Part shown: positions 1 through 9,525 of the stretch, piece after piece
Position numbering within the stretch: the first letter of the stretch is position 1
Layout: the number at the start of each line of letters is the position of its first letter
Program-made: the position numbers and the translations under genes
Source: Flavobacteriales bacterium
GTDB lineage: Bacteria; Bacteroidota; Bacteroidia; Flavobacteriales; BACL11
Assembly: GCA_002712715.1 (NCBI GenBank)
Contig: PAUF01000010.1
Span: forward strand, 46,424 to 90,838
Direction: 5' to 3'
Length of the DNA stretch: 44,415 bases
The notes under the pieces: generated by a model
The model's input: the letters and a program-made list of their open reading frames with translations, nothing else
Databases searched by the model: none
What the model was told of the DNA's origin: nothing

Positions 1-303
1 CAAACAAAGTGCTGTAATTATATATATAGAATATTGAACTTTTTTTACCATAATAAACATTAAAAAATCACACAAATATCGTTATTATTATTCACTTTAA
101 GAAATATAGACTTAAATATATTTATACGAGAAAACTTGACAATATGTAACAAATATTTATAGAAATATAAAATCATACATTATGATAAAAATATTTCTTA
201 TTTTGCAAAATAACACTGTGATCATGAACAATAACCAAGAAACAACTATTAACTCATCAAAAACAATCTTGAAATATGAAGGATTCTTTTTGAAAAAATA
301 TTT

Positions 304-2121
304 ATGATATTTTTCAAATCTTTCATAAAGAGAATTGGATTTCTACTAATTATTTATAGCATTAGTAGAATATCCTTCTATTTTTTCAATCAAGAATATT
401 TTAAAGATAATATATTGACGAGTTTATTAGAAGGAATAAGATTTGACCTATCTGCTATCTTCTATATAAACATACCAATATTACTACTACTACTCATACC
501 ATTCAATTTCAGGACTAATAAATGGTATGCAAAGGTGACTGATATATTATTTTATTCTATAAACATCCCATTTATATTAATCAACAATGCTGATATTGAA
601 TACTACAATTTCGCCTTAAAAAGAAGTACATTTGACATTTTTAACTACTTGTCTTTGGGAGGTGGCGCTGATATAATTACATTAATGCCAAAATATTTAA
701 TAAACTATTGGCATATTACTTTACTTTCAGGAATACAAATTTTATTTCTTTTTAGGATAAAAAAAACAGCATTAAATAAAGTAGATTCATATATAAAATC
801 TACTCTATATTTTTTGTTTTCTATACTAATAACCGTCTACGCTGCTAGAGGAGGATCTCAACTTAAACCAATCAAACCAATTGACGCAGGTATTCTTAGC
901 GACACAAACAATAGCATACTAATACTTAACACCCCATTTTGCATACTCCATACATTCTTCGATAATGAATTGAAAGAATATAATTATTTAAACTCAAATG
1001 AATTAAATGAAATTTTTAATACAAATCATAAATACAATAAAGAATTTCAAAAAAAGAATGTTGTTGTAATTGTTTTAGAAAGTTTCTCAAAAGAATTTAT
1101 TGGATATCATAATCATACAGGTTTCACTCCATTTCTTGACGATTTAATAAAAGAATCTCTGGTCATGGAAAACGCATATGCAAATGGCATTAAATCAATT
1201 GAAGCATTACCTGCTATTTCATCATCCATTCCCACTCTAATGGATAATCCATTTATCACATCAACATATGCAAATAATCAATTCAAAGGACTGGGTTCAA
1301 TCTTAAAAAATGAAGGATACACGACATCATTTTTTCATGGAGGGAAAAGAGGCACTATGGGATTTTATCAATTTAGCAAAAAATCTGGTCTAGACAAATA
1401 CTATGGATTAGAAGAATACAATAACATAAATGAATATGATGGAAGTTGGGGAATATATGACCACGCTTTTTTTAAATACTTTAATGAAGAGATTTCAAAA
1501 GAAGAGAAGCCATTCTTATCTATTTTATTTTCTGTTAGTTCTCATCATCCATATAATATACCTGAAAGATATGAGAGCAAATTCAATGAGGGAGAATTAG
1601 AAATTCACAAAACAATTGAATATACAGACTATGCTTTAAAGGAACTATTTAAAATCATGAAAAAGGAACCATGGTTTAAAAATACTCTTTTTGTTATTAC
1701 AGCTGACCACACGTCTCCACTTACTAGCAATAATGAATATCAAAACACAATAGGAAGATATTCCATCCCTATTTTTTATTTTATGGGAGATAGTTCTCTT
1801 AAGGGAACCTCCAGCAATGCAATTACACAACAAATCGATATTATGCCAACCATACTGGATTTAATCGGTTATAATAAATCTTTTTTCTCATTTGGAAAAT
1901 CTCCATTATCTACAGAAAAGAATTGGGCTATAAATCAAAAACAAGATAAGTATATTTTAATTCATGAAAATGGCTATATAATGAATTTAGGAGAAAAATA
2001 TACAGAGTATAAGGACAAAACCTTCAGTGAAGAAATAAAAATATCAGAAGAAAATATTAAACTACTTAAAGCAATAAAACAGAAATATAATGAATCAATG
2101 CTAAAAAACAAATTACAATGA
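304..2121 (+). CDS. LTA synthase-like / alkaline phosphatase superfamily sulfatase-type membrane phospho-headgroup transferase
   Basis: 605 aa; N-terminal hydrophobic TM segments followed by an LtaS-like extracellular domain (VVVIVLESFSKEFIG, FFHGGKRGTMGFYQF, FVITADHTSP). Confidence 0.88.
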   Translation: MIFFKSFIKRIGFLLIIYSISRISFYFFNQEYFKDNILTSLLEGIRFDLSAIFYINIPILLLLLIPFNFRTNKWYAKVTDILFYSINIPFILINNADIEYYNFALKRSTFDIFNYLSLGGGADIITLMPKYLINYWHITLLSGIQILFLFRIKKTALNKVDSYIKSTLYFLFSILITVYAARGGSQLKPIKPIDAGILSDTNNSILILNTPFCILHTFFDNELKEYNYLNSNELNEIFNTNHKYNKEFQKKNVVVIVLESFSKEFIGYHNHTGFTPFLDDLIKESLVMENAYANGIKSIEALPAISSSIPTLMDNPFITSTYANNQFKGLGSILKNEGYTTSFFHGGKRGTMGFYQFSKKSGLDKYYGLEEYNNINEYDGSWGIYDHAFFKYFNEEISKEEKPFLSILFSVSSHHPYNIPERYESKFNEGELEIHKTIEYTDYALKELFKIMKKEPWFKNTLFVITADHTSPLTSNNEYQNTIGRYSIPIFYFMGDSSLKGTSSNAITQQIDIMPTILDLIGYNKSFFSFGKSPLSTEKNWAINQKQDKYILIHENGYIMNLGEKYTEYKDKTFSEEIKISEENIKLLKAIKQKYNESMLKNKLQ

Positions 2122-2984
2122 AAACCAAATTCATTATAAATCCTATATCTGGTTTGGGAGAAAATAAGTTTATTGAATTAGCAATTAAAAAGTATGTTGA
2201 TAAAGATAAATTTCTATATGATATAATGTATACTAAAGAGAAAGGACATGCGAAAAAAATCGCTGAAAAATGTATAGAAGAAAAATATGATTTAATTATA
2301 GTAGGTGGTGGTGATGGGACTATAAATGAAGTTATTTCAGAGATAATATTTAAAAATGTTGTTTTTGGTATAATACCAATTGGTTCAGGAAATGGATTAG
2401 CATTGCATTATAAGTATAAAGATCCAATAAAATGCATAAAGAAATTAAACAACTCTTATATAAAAAATATAGACTCTGGAATAATCAACAACTATCCATT
2501 TGTTAATGTGTCTGGAATTGGTTTTGATGCTCATATCGCAAATCTTTTCTCAAAAAGTAAAAAAAGAGGACTATTTAACTATATAAAATTAATCTTTCAA
2601 GAAATCAACTATAAAGCTAAAAAATATACAATTAATTATGAAGATGACACTCAAGAAATTGATGCTTTATTAATTGCAGCTGCTAACGGATCTCAATATG
2701 GGAATCATTTAAAAATATCTCCAAAATCAAAAACTGATAGTGGCTACCTAGATTATATTATAGTTGAAGATATGCCCAAATGGAATATCTTATATTTTCT
2801 ATTTCTTATGGCCATAGGCAAAATAGAAAGTTCTAAATTTGTGACAAGAATTAGATGCGAAGAAATGACAATAAATACAAATAAAAATTATTTACACCTA
2901 GATGGAGAACCTATAGAATTAGAGGGTGAAATTAAGATGAAAATAATACCAAAATCATTAAAAATATTCTTACCAAATGAATAA
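2118..2984 (+). CDS. Diacylglycerol kinase family lipid kinase (DgkB/YegS-like)
   Basis: 288 aa; GGGDGTINEV nucleotide-binding motif, IPIGSGNGLA, DGEP near the C-terminus; 4-nt ATGA overlap with the preceding CDS. Confidence 0.9.
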   Translation: MKTKFIINPISGLGENKFIELAIKKYVDKDKFLYDIMYTKEKGHAKKIAEKCIEEKYDLIIVGGGDGTINEVISEIIFKNVVFGIIPIGSGNGLALHYKYKDPIKCIKKLNNSYIKNIDSGIINNYPFVNVSGIGFDAHIANLFSKSKKRGLFNYIKLIFQEINYKAKKYTINYEDDTQEIDALLIAAANGSQYGNHLKISPKSKTDSGYLDYIIVEDMPKWNILYFLFLMAIGKIESSKFVTRIRCEEMTINTNKNYLHLDGEPIELEGEIKMKIIPKSLKIFLPNE

Positions 2985-3309
2985 AAAAAGAAAAAAAGGG
3001 GTCCTATACTCCACTGATCCAAATTTTGAGTATGAATACGAAGGAGAAGAAATGGAAACACTGGCAAATAACGAACAAAAACTCAGGATTCATATAGATA
3101 AACATAGAGCTGGTAAAATTGTAGTTATAATTAAAGGATTTATTGGTAGTACAGAAGATTTAAAATCTCTTGCAAAGAATATTAAAATAAAATGTGGAGT
3201 TGGAGGTTCTGTTAAAAACGGAGAAATACTTATACAAGGAGATGTTAGAGATAAGGTTATAGAAATTCTTCAATCACTACAGTATAACACTAAAAGAATT
3301 GGAGGATAA
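2977..3309 (+). CDS. SUI1/eIF1-family translation initiation factor (YciH-like)
   Basis: 110 aa; RIHIDKHRAGKIVVIIKGFIG...LAKNIKIKCGVGGSVKNGEILIQGD matches the SUI1 fold signature. Confidence 0.9.
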   Translation: MNKKRKKGVLYSTDPNFEYEYEGEEMETLANNEQKLRIHIDKHRAGKIVVIIKGFIGSTEDLKSLAKNIKIKCGVGGSVKNGEILIQGDVRDKVIEILQSLQYNTKRIGG

Positions 3310-3347
3310 TTATATCTTTGTAGTAGCAAAAATTTAAATTCTTTCTT

Positions 3348-3554
3348 ATGAAAATTCTTTAATACTACTATTTGTATTTTGTTTAATCATTCCATCTTAT
3401 TCTCAAAAAACTAATGGGAATATCTCTCAATAAAAAGATAAAAATGGAGATGTTTATTTTCGTATTACTAAATCTGATTCTATTTACAAATTTGAATCCG
3501 CAAGAGGTTCTAACAAAATTGCTACTCAAAAAACAAGTCTGGCAAAATTAAATT
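3348..3554 (+). pseudogene. Degenerate small signal-peptide protein (one frameshift and one internal stop)
   Basis: ATG AAA ATT at 3348, then after a 1-nt shift LILLFVFCLIIPSYSQKTNGNISQ*KDKNGDVYFRITKSDSIYKFESARGSNKIATQKTSLAKLN, frame starting at 3359 with internal TAA at 3431-3433. Not in the ORF track. Confidence 0.6.
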
Positions 3555-3555
3555 G

Positions 3556-3639
3556 TGCCCAGAGCGGGAGTCGAACCCGCACGTCCATAAAAACACATGG
3601 CCCTCAACCATGCCTGTCTACCAATTTCAGCACCTGGGC
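3556..3639 (-). tRNA. tRNA-Leu (anticodon GAG)
   Basis: Reverse complement GCCCAGGTGCTGAAATTGGTAGACAGGCATGGTTGAGGGCCATG...GTGCGGGTTCGACTCCCGCTCTGGGCA; long variable arm, anticodon loop TTGAGGG; CCA not encoded. Confidence 0.93.
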
Positions 3640-3652
3640 AAATTAAAAAAAC

Positions 3653-3674
3653 AATCCCACTTATTAGTGGGATT
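3653..3674. terminator. Perfect 8-bp hairpin with T-rich flanks on both strands (terminator-like)
   Basis: AATCCCAC-TTATTA-GTGGGATT; minus-strand 3' flank GTTTTTTT, plus-strand 3' flank ATTTTTATT. Confidence 0.7.
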
Positions 3675-3686
3675 ATTTTTATTCAG

Positions 3687-3759
3687 TGACCTGGCTGGGG
3701 CTCGAACCCAGGACCCTCTCCTTAAAAGGGAGATGCTCTACCAACTGAGCTACCAGGTC
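3687..3759 (-). tRNA. tRNA-Lys (anticodon UUU)
   Basis: Reverse complement GACCTGGTAGCTCAGTTGGTAGAGCATCTCCCTTTTAAGGAGAGGGTCCTGGGTTCGAGCCCCAGCCAGGTCA; 73-nt cloverleaf, anticodon loop CTTTTAA. Confidence 0.95.
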
Positions 3760-3773
3760 AATAAATTCGATTG

Positions 3774-3807
3774 CAAATATATCTATAATTATTTATCTGT
3801 TTACAAA
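3774..3807 (-). promoter_or_regulatory. Candidate Bacteroidota-type promoter for tRNA-Lys/tRNA-Leu
   Basis: On the minus strand: TTTG (3807-3804), 22-nt spacer, TATATTTG (3781-3774; TAnnTTTG), 14 nt before the tRNA 5' end. Confidence 0.5.
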
Positions 3808-3877
3808 ATATTTACCAAAATATTTAATTAATTTTATAAATATAATTAACATTGTTTCTTTCAAAAAAAAACTGGAA

Positions 3878-4369
3878 ATGAAATATTTCTTTATTGGTTT
3901 TATGGGTTCAGGTAAAAGTTATATCGCGAAAATATTTAGTAAAAAATATAACTTAAATCATATTGATCTCGATAATTATATTGAAATAAAAGAGAAAAAA
4001 ACAATTTTAGAAATTTTTAATCAATATGGCGAAAATTATTTTAGAACACTAGAAAAAAAATATCTTGAAATGATTATGAGTAAAAAGAAAGATTTAGCTA
4101 TTTCTACTGGAGGAGGAACTCCAATGCATCATAATTTAATGGATTTAATGAACAATGTAGGAGAAACTATATATTTACAATGCAACCACAATACACTTTT
4201 CAAGAGATTAAAAAATCAGAGAGACAATAGACCATTAATTAAAAACCTATCAGATACTGAACTTATTCAATTTATACAACATAATCTTGAAATAAGAGAA
4301 CAAAAATATCTTCAATCTAAAAGACAAATAAAGAATGACCTAGAAGATAATATTCTTGAAATATTATGA
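3878..4369 (+). CDS. aroK: Shikimate kinase
   Basis: 163 aa; FIGFMGSGKS P-loop, HIDLDNYIE, STGGGTP, RDNRPLI motifs. Confidence 0.93.
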   Translation: MKYFFIGFMGSGKSYIAKIFSKKYNLNHIDLDNYIEIKEKKTILEIFNQYGENYFRTLEKKYLEMIMSKKKDLAISTGGGTPMHHNLMDLMNNVGETIYLQCNHNTLFKRLKNQRDNRPLIKNLSDTELIQFIQHNLEIREQKYLQSKRQIKNDLEDNILEIL

Positions 4370-4864
4370 CAGATACACTCCCTCATTTTGACCAAATATA
4401 ACATTTACATGTTCCTGAAGAGTAGTTGATAACAATAATCCAACGTGATCAGATTTAATTGGATATGAATTATGATTTCTATCTACCATTACTAAAACAG
4501 ATAGTTTCTTTAGAGGAACTGATAATAATTTTTTAGCAGCATAACTTAGTGTACGACCAGAATTTAAAACATCATCAACTAAAATAACAACTTTTCCATT
4601 ACAATCTTCAATATCCTTGCTAGATATAATGTCTGAATTTAATGGGTCTCGTTTATCAATTGTAAAATCTAGATTTGTTATCTTAATATTAGAAATACTT
4701 TGTATAGCTAAAGATAATCTTTTAGCCAATTCAACTCCTCTAGCTTTTATTCCCACAATCATCAGTTCTTTTTCTTCGACATTCTTTTCATATACCTCCC
4801 AAGCAAGTCTAACGACTTTCTTATTTAACTCATTTTTATTTAAAACTTGTAATTTATCTGACAT
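4364..4864 (-). CDS. Phosphoribosyltransferase family protein (PyrR-like)
   Basis: 166 aa; PRPP-binding motif VVILVDDVLNSGRTL; MIVGIKARGVELAKRL. Confidence 0.85.
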   Translation of the reverse strand: MSDKLQVLNKNELNKKVVRLAWEVYEKNVEEKELMIVGIKARGVELAKRLSLAIQSISNIKITNLDFTIDKRDPLNSDIISSKDIEDCNGKVVILVDDVLNSGRTLSYAAKKLLSVPLKKLSVLVMVDRNHNSYPIKSDHVGLLLSTTLQEHVNVIFGQNEGVYLS

Positions 4865-4866
4865 AA

Positions 4867-5331
4867 TTAATAATATAATATATTTTGAAATAAACCATTT
4901 ATGACATTAACATTAGTAAAACTACCAACAGCTACATCTTGAGCTTTAAAATAAAAGTCTCCTGATATAGTAGAACTTGTAATATCCGAAAATATTAAGA
5001 TGCCATCATATGGTGGACTATATAAATTTGAAAAAGTTACTCCATCTTTTAATACAATTCCCATACCAGGAACAGAAAAATATACAGTATCACCTATATT
5101 TTTATCTGAAAAATTATACACTCTAATAGTAATACTATGTACTCCATCATCTGCTACTAAACTTAGCATATCAGAATTATTTACAGATGCAGTGATAGTA
5201 TTAGTATACATATTAGCGTTATTAATATCACATGATAAAAAAGTATTATCTGTCACAGGAGCAGGTAAATCTTGCGATTTTTCGCATGAGAAAAGAAACA
5301 ATAAACTAAACAATAAAATATAAAATCTCAT
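4867..5331 (-). CDS. Hypothetical lipoprotein (Bacteroidota DUF6252-like in style)
   Basis: 154 aa; lipobox-type signal MRFYILLFSLLFLFSC; beta-rich sequence. Confidence 0.6.
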   Translation of the reverse strand: MRFYILLFSLLFLFSCEKSQDLPAPVTDNTFLSCDINNANMYTNTITASVNNSDMLSLVADDGVHSITIRVYNFSDKNIGDTVYFSVPGMGIVLKDGVTFSNLYSPPYDGILIFSDITSSTISGDFYFKAQDVAVGSFTNVNVINGLFQNILYY

Positions 5332-5355
5332 ATTTTTTTCTTTATAATTACAACA

Positions 5356-8300
5356 TTATTCTAACAATATAAAACCGCTTTTATTATGAAATTCTCCTAA
5401 TTTATCTTCGATAGTTATTTTATAAGTATACGTACCCGAAATAACCTCGCCTCCATCCCATCCAATATTAATGTCATTACTTCTAAAAACCTCATCTCCC
5501 CATCTATTATAAATAACAATTTCATATTGATCTATTCCTTTTCCAATTGGTTTAAAAATGTCATTAACACCATCATTATTAGGAGTAAAAGTATTAGGAA
5601 CAAATAATGTATAATAAGGGTTTACAATAACATTAATAACAGCTGTATCAATACATGAAGCATTTTGTGCAACCATAGTTACAATATATGAACCCTCTTC
5701 TTGATATTGATGAGTAGGTTCAAAATCATATGAAAGACTAGAATTATCACCAAAATCCCATAAATATGATAATGCAAAAATAGAGGAATTGGTAAAAAAC
5801 ACTTCAGGATCTAACATATTAATAAATGAGGGGGAAAAAGAAATATTAGCTTTAGGAGAATTAACTATTTCTAATTGTGCCGAACCAGATCCTACATTAG
5901 CACATCCATTATCATCTGAAACATAAGGAATAGTATATAGTCCACTCTGATCAGTATAAATAACCAGAGGACTAGTGATTGTTGAAATTTGAGTTACAGC
6001 TCCATCTATTGAATATGTTAAATTCCATTCAGGGTTACCACTTAAGTCTACTACAATAGCAGCTGAATCTCCAGAACAAAGATCACCTCCCCCTGATATT
6101 ATATCCGCAGTCGGTAAAGGTATAACACTAACAACTACTTCACTAGTATCAACACAGTTAAGTATATCAGTTCCTATGACGTAATAAACCCGCGTAGATG
6201 TTGTATTAGAAACAACCGAAGAACCTACAGAAGAACTTAAATCTGTATCGGGAAACCATTGATAGTTTGAAGCTCCATCCGCTAATAAAGTTATACTTTC
6301 ACCCTCACATATAACCGGATTACTAGGATTAATAGATACAATTGGTGAAACACCGACTATTAATTCAAATTCTAAGGAATCTGAACAATTATTTAAATCA
6401 GTTCCAAGAACAGTATATGTGGTTGAACTTAAAGGAGAAGCTTGAACTATACTAGAATTGATGTTATCTAGACCATTTGCAGGTGACCAAGTATAGCTAT
6501 TAGCTCCAAAAACTTCAATTGATAATGATGAACCATAACAAATTGCAGAACTCGAAGGTAAATTGAATGACAAATTTGGAGACGGATTAACTATTACATT
6601 AGAACTAATTACAGCAGAACATCCATTTTGATCTGTTCCTATTATATAATAATTAGTAGATGAATTTGGACTAGCAATTACACTACTATCATTAGTAACA
6701 TTTAATCCTAATGCAGGAGACCATATATAATTATTTGCTCCTGATACTATTAAATTATCTGTTTCACCTTCACAAATAGTAGATACAGGTTTATTAACAG
6801 AAAGGACTGGTAATTGATTAACCAAAATCGTAATTGTATCCCAAGAAGAACATGAATTTATATCAGTTCCAGTAACTAAATAAGTTGTACTAACATTAGG
6901 ACTAGCAGAAACTACATTTCCAATATTGGAACTTAATGAAATATTAGGCTGCCAACTATATTGAACTCCTCCATTCGCTGAAAGTAAAGCGGATTCTCCA
7001 ATACAAATCGACTGTTTATCAGCATTTACTTCAATGTTTGGTGTGGTATTAACATTTACAGATATTGAAGAACTAGAACTACATCCTAAATTATCTATTC
7101 CCAAAACACTATAAATAGTACTAGAAATTGGTGAAACTTTTATTGTATCTAAGTTAGTAAGTCCAATTATCTGATTAGGACTCCATATATATGTATCCGC
7201 TCCAGATACATATAAAGTAACAGTATCACCTAAACATAAATCTATATTATTGGGGAAAGTTGAAAGGACAGGAATAGGATTAACACTTACAGTTGTAGAC
7301 ATTGTATCAGAACAACCATTATTAGCAGTTCCAATTACTGAATAAAATGTAGAAAATGATGGGTTAGCTAGCACTGTTGAACCAATTGTGTTGTTTAATC
7401 CTGTTGAAGGGTACCACTGATAATTATTGGCCCCATTGACAGATAATGATACAGATTGACCCTCACAAATAGTAGGATTGTTAGTCAAATTTAATGTTGG
7501 TTTATTCAGTACATCAATATCAATATAAATCGTATCAGAACATCCATAATTATCTGTACCTATAATCATATAATTAGTACTGCTATCTGGAAATGCAATA
7601 AAGGAAGATGAATTTATCGAGTTTATCGCATAGTTAGGAAACCAATTATAAGTTGTCGCTCCAGTCAAAATTATTGTTACTTCTTCATCTTCACAAATTG
7701 TAGGATTTATAGGGGTTGAAGACATCGATAGAGATTGAACTACAGAAACTGATACAGTATCATTACTTGAACAACCATTTATATCTGTACCAGTAACAAT
7801 ATAATCTATAGAAGTATTAGGAGTAGAGATGACATTAGAAGAATTAGTAGAACTAAGCCAAATACTTGGACTCCAATTATAACTTAAAGCCCCACTCGCT
7901 GTTAAGTTGACAGAACCTCCAAAACAAACAGTTGTATTTGAAGATGAAATATTTACTGGAACAGCAGAAGGTTGATATACAGATTGTGAAGATGTATCTA
8001 TACAACTATTAATATCAGAAACCGTCACTAAATAATTTCCAGCAGAAACATAAACTGCATTAGAAGAATTTTGAGGTGGAATAGTATTCCAATTATAACT
8101 ATATGGTGGATTTCCTCCTGAAACTTGTACATTTAATTGTCCATCGCTATATCCATAACAACTATTAGAAATCTGAGAAGTTGATAGTACTAACTGAGAA
8201 GGTTCATCTACAAAAATAGTATCAGTAATAATACAATTAGTATTATCAATTACTTGAATAATATAATTACCTGAAGATAAATTATCTATGGAATCAACTA

Positions 8301-9492
8301 TTGAATTAGTATTATTGACTATAGAAATCGGTATCATAGAAGATGAATACCAATTATATGTATAAGGTGGATAACCTCCATATATACTTAAATTAATTTC
8401 TCCATCATTACCACTATAACAACTAACATCAGTTATTATAGAGTTAGAAGAAAATGATGATGATGGATCCTCTGTAACAACTAATGTAAATGTACCTAAT
8501 TCTGATGCTGTTGCTGCATCAACTACTATATAATATGTACCTGATTCACATAACGCTGAAACAAGTTCAGATTGATTAGAACAATAATTATCATTTTCTG
8601 CAACAGCTACTACATTAGTATCTTTTAACAAATATAAATAACTATCAAACTGTGCTCCATTTGTCCCACAAAGAGAAATATTAACACCAGTTGGATTAGA
8701 TATATTAAACTTATAAATAACATCATTACCACTACTGTTTGGATAGTAATTACTATAACACTCATTACTATTAAAATGTATAAGTGGGTTTCCGGAATTT
8801 AAATTACCTAAATTTATAGCATTTGTAAAAGAATGACCATTTGTATACTTCCAATAAGTTTCAATATGTGGCTTAAAGTAACCATTAACACTGGCATCAC
8901 TACAAGATCCATTTAAATATCCATGACTATACCATTGACATGGAGGCCCATTTCTATAGTTTAAACCCTGATAAAAAGGATTACCTTCACATCTATAATC
9001 ATCACCTGTTTCTATTCCGACACATAAGCCCCACAAGTAAACTCCACAACATTCTACTCCATTCCAATCACAAACAGATCCATTCGAACAAAAACCAGCT
9101 AATCCATCAGAAGGCAGATCATCCTCCCATGTATCTAGTCTAAAATCTAAATATTGAGGAACAGTTATTGAATTATAAACAAAAGAAGCAAAAATATTAT
9201 TGAAGTCAATTGAATTTGTACCTGTATTAGTAGGCGTAAAGTTATTATCCTGCAAACAAGATCCTCCTGTCCATGGATATATAGATAAATTATCCATAGC
9301 CCAAATTTTGACCACTAATTCATCAGGAGCAAAACCCACTCCTAATAAAGATTCATCAGTAGCTGCAAAATTTCCTTGTACCTCTCTAAGTTTTACATCA
9401 ACCGAAATAGGGCCATCATTATATGACTGAGAAAAAATTAATAAACTATTAAATGAAAATAGTAACAAGAATAGAAATATTTTTAATCTCAT
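5356..9492 (-). CDS. T9SS type B sorting domain protein: Cys-rich N-terminal domain, PPC-like domain, 2 SprB repeats, tandem Ig-like repeats, PKD, CTD
   Basis: 1378 aa; signal peptide; SprB repeats (VSCYSGNDGEINLSIYGGYPPYTYNW); eight (I/L/F)C-G-(Y/N)xWxP repeats; C-terminus LFVPNTFTPNNDGVNDIFKPIGKGIDQYEIVIYNRWGDEVFRS...GWDGG...SGTYTYKI. Confidence 0.93.
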   Translation of the reverse strand: MRLKIFLFLLLFSFNSLLIFSQSYNDGPISVDVKLREVQGNFAATDESLLGVGFAPDELVVKIWAMDNLSIYPWTGGSCLQDNNFTPTNTGTNSIDFNNIFASFVYNSITVPQYLDFRLDTWEDDLPSDGLAGFCSNGSVCDWNGVECCGVYLWGLCVGIETGDDYRCEGNPFYQGLNYRNGPPCQWYSHGYLNGSCSDASVNGYFKPHIETYWKYTNGHSFTNAINLGNLNSGNPLIHFNSNECYSNYYPNSSGNDVIYKFNISNPTGVNISLCGTNGAQFDSYLYLLKDTNVVAVAENDNYCSNQSELVSALCESGTYYIVVDAATASELGTFTLVVTEDPSSSFSSNSIITDVSCYSGNDGEINLSIYGGYPPYTYNWYSSSMIPISIVNNTNSIVDSIDNLSSGNYIIQVIDNTNCIITDTIFVDEPSQLVLSTSQISNSCYGYSDGQLNVQVSGGNPPYSYNWNTIPPQNSSNAVYVSAGNYLVTVSDINSCIDTSSQSVYQPSAVPVNISSSNTTVCFGGSVNLTASGALSYNWSPSIWLSSTNSSNVISTPNTSIDYIVTGTDINGCSSNDTVSVSVVQSLSMSSTPINPTICEDEEVTIILTGATTYNWFPNYAINSINSSSFIAFPDSSTNYMIIGTDNYGCSDTIYIDIDVLNKPTLNLTNNPTICEGQSVSLSVNGANNYQWYPSTGLNNTIGSTVLANPSFSTFYSVIGTANNGCSDTMSTTVSVNPIPVLSTFPNNIDLCLGDTVTLYVSGADTYIWSPNQIIGLTNLDTIKVSPISSTIYSVLGIDNLGCSSSSSISVNVNTTPNIEVNADKQSICIGESALLSANGGVQYSWQPNISLSSNIGNVVSASPNVSTTYLVTGTDINSCSSWDTITILVNQLPVLSVNKPVSTICEGETDNLIVSGANNYIWSPALGLNVTNDSSVIASPNSSTNYYIIGTDQNGCSAVISSNVIVNPSPNLSFNLPSSSAICYGSSLSIEVFGANSYTWSPANGLDNINSSIVQASPLSSTTYTVLGTDLNNCSDSLEFELIVGVSPIVSINPSNPVICEGESITLLADGASNYQWFPDTDLSSSVGSSVVSNTTSTRVYYVIGTDILNCVDTSEVVVSVIPLPTADIISGGGDLCSGDSAAIVVDLSGNPEWNLTYSIDGAVTQISTITSPLVIYTDQSGLYTIPYVSDDNGCANVGSGSAQLEIVNSPKANISFSPSFINMLDPEVFFTNSSIFALSYLWDFGDNSSLSYDFEPTHQYQEEGSYIVTMVAQNASCIDTAVINVIVNPYYTLFVPNTFTPNNDGVNDIFKPIGKGIDQYEIVIYNRWGDEVFRSNDINIGWDGGEVISGTYTYKITIEDKLGEFHNKSGFILLE
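6125..7965 (-). repeat. Tandem array of about eight ~77-aa Ig-like repeats within the 1378-aa protein
   Basis: Repeated pattern xxICEGxSxxLxxxGAxxYxWxPxxGLxxxxxSxVxAxPxxSTxYxVxGTDxNGCSxxxxxxVxV. Confidence 0.85.
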
Positions 9493-9525
9493 TTTAATAA
9501 AAAATAAAATACAAATATAAATATT

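Noticed and set aside
136-163. TTGACA-N16-TATAGA, resembling an E. coli sigma70 promoter
   Set aside because: Bacteroidota primary sigma factors recognise TTTG/TAnnTTTG instead; in AT-rich sequence the match is probably coincidental.
3553-3831. 92-aa plus-strand ORF MCPERESNPHVHKN...LAGARTQDPLLKREMLYQLSYQ
   Set aside because: Antisense translation through tRNA-Leu and tRNA-Lys; this ERESNPHV/LAGARTQDPLLKREM type of sequence is a familiar spurious tRNA-overlap ORF.
8940-9430. Plus-strand ORFs of 67 and 76 aa
   Set aside because: Antisense to the coherent 1378-aa CDS; composition looks like a shadow frame.
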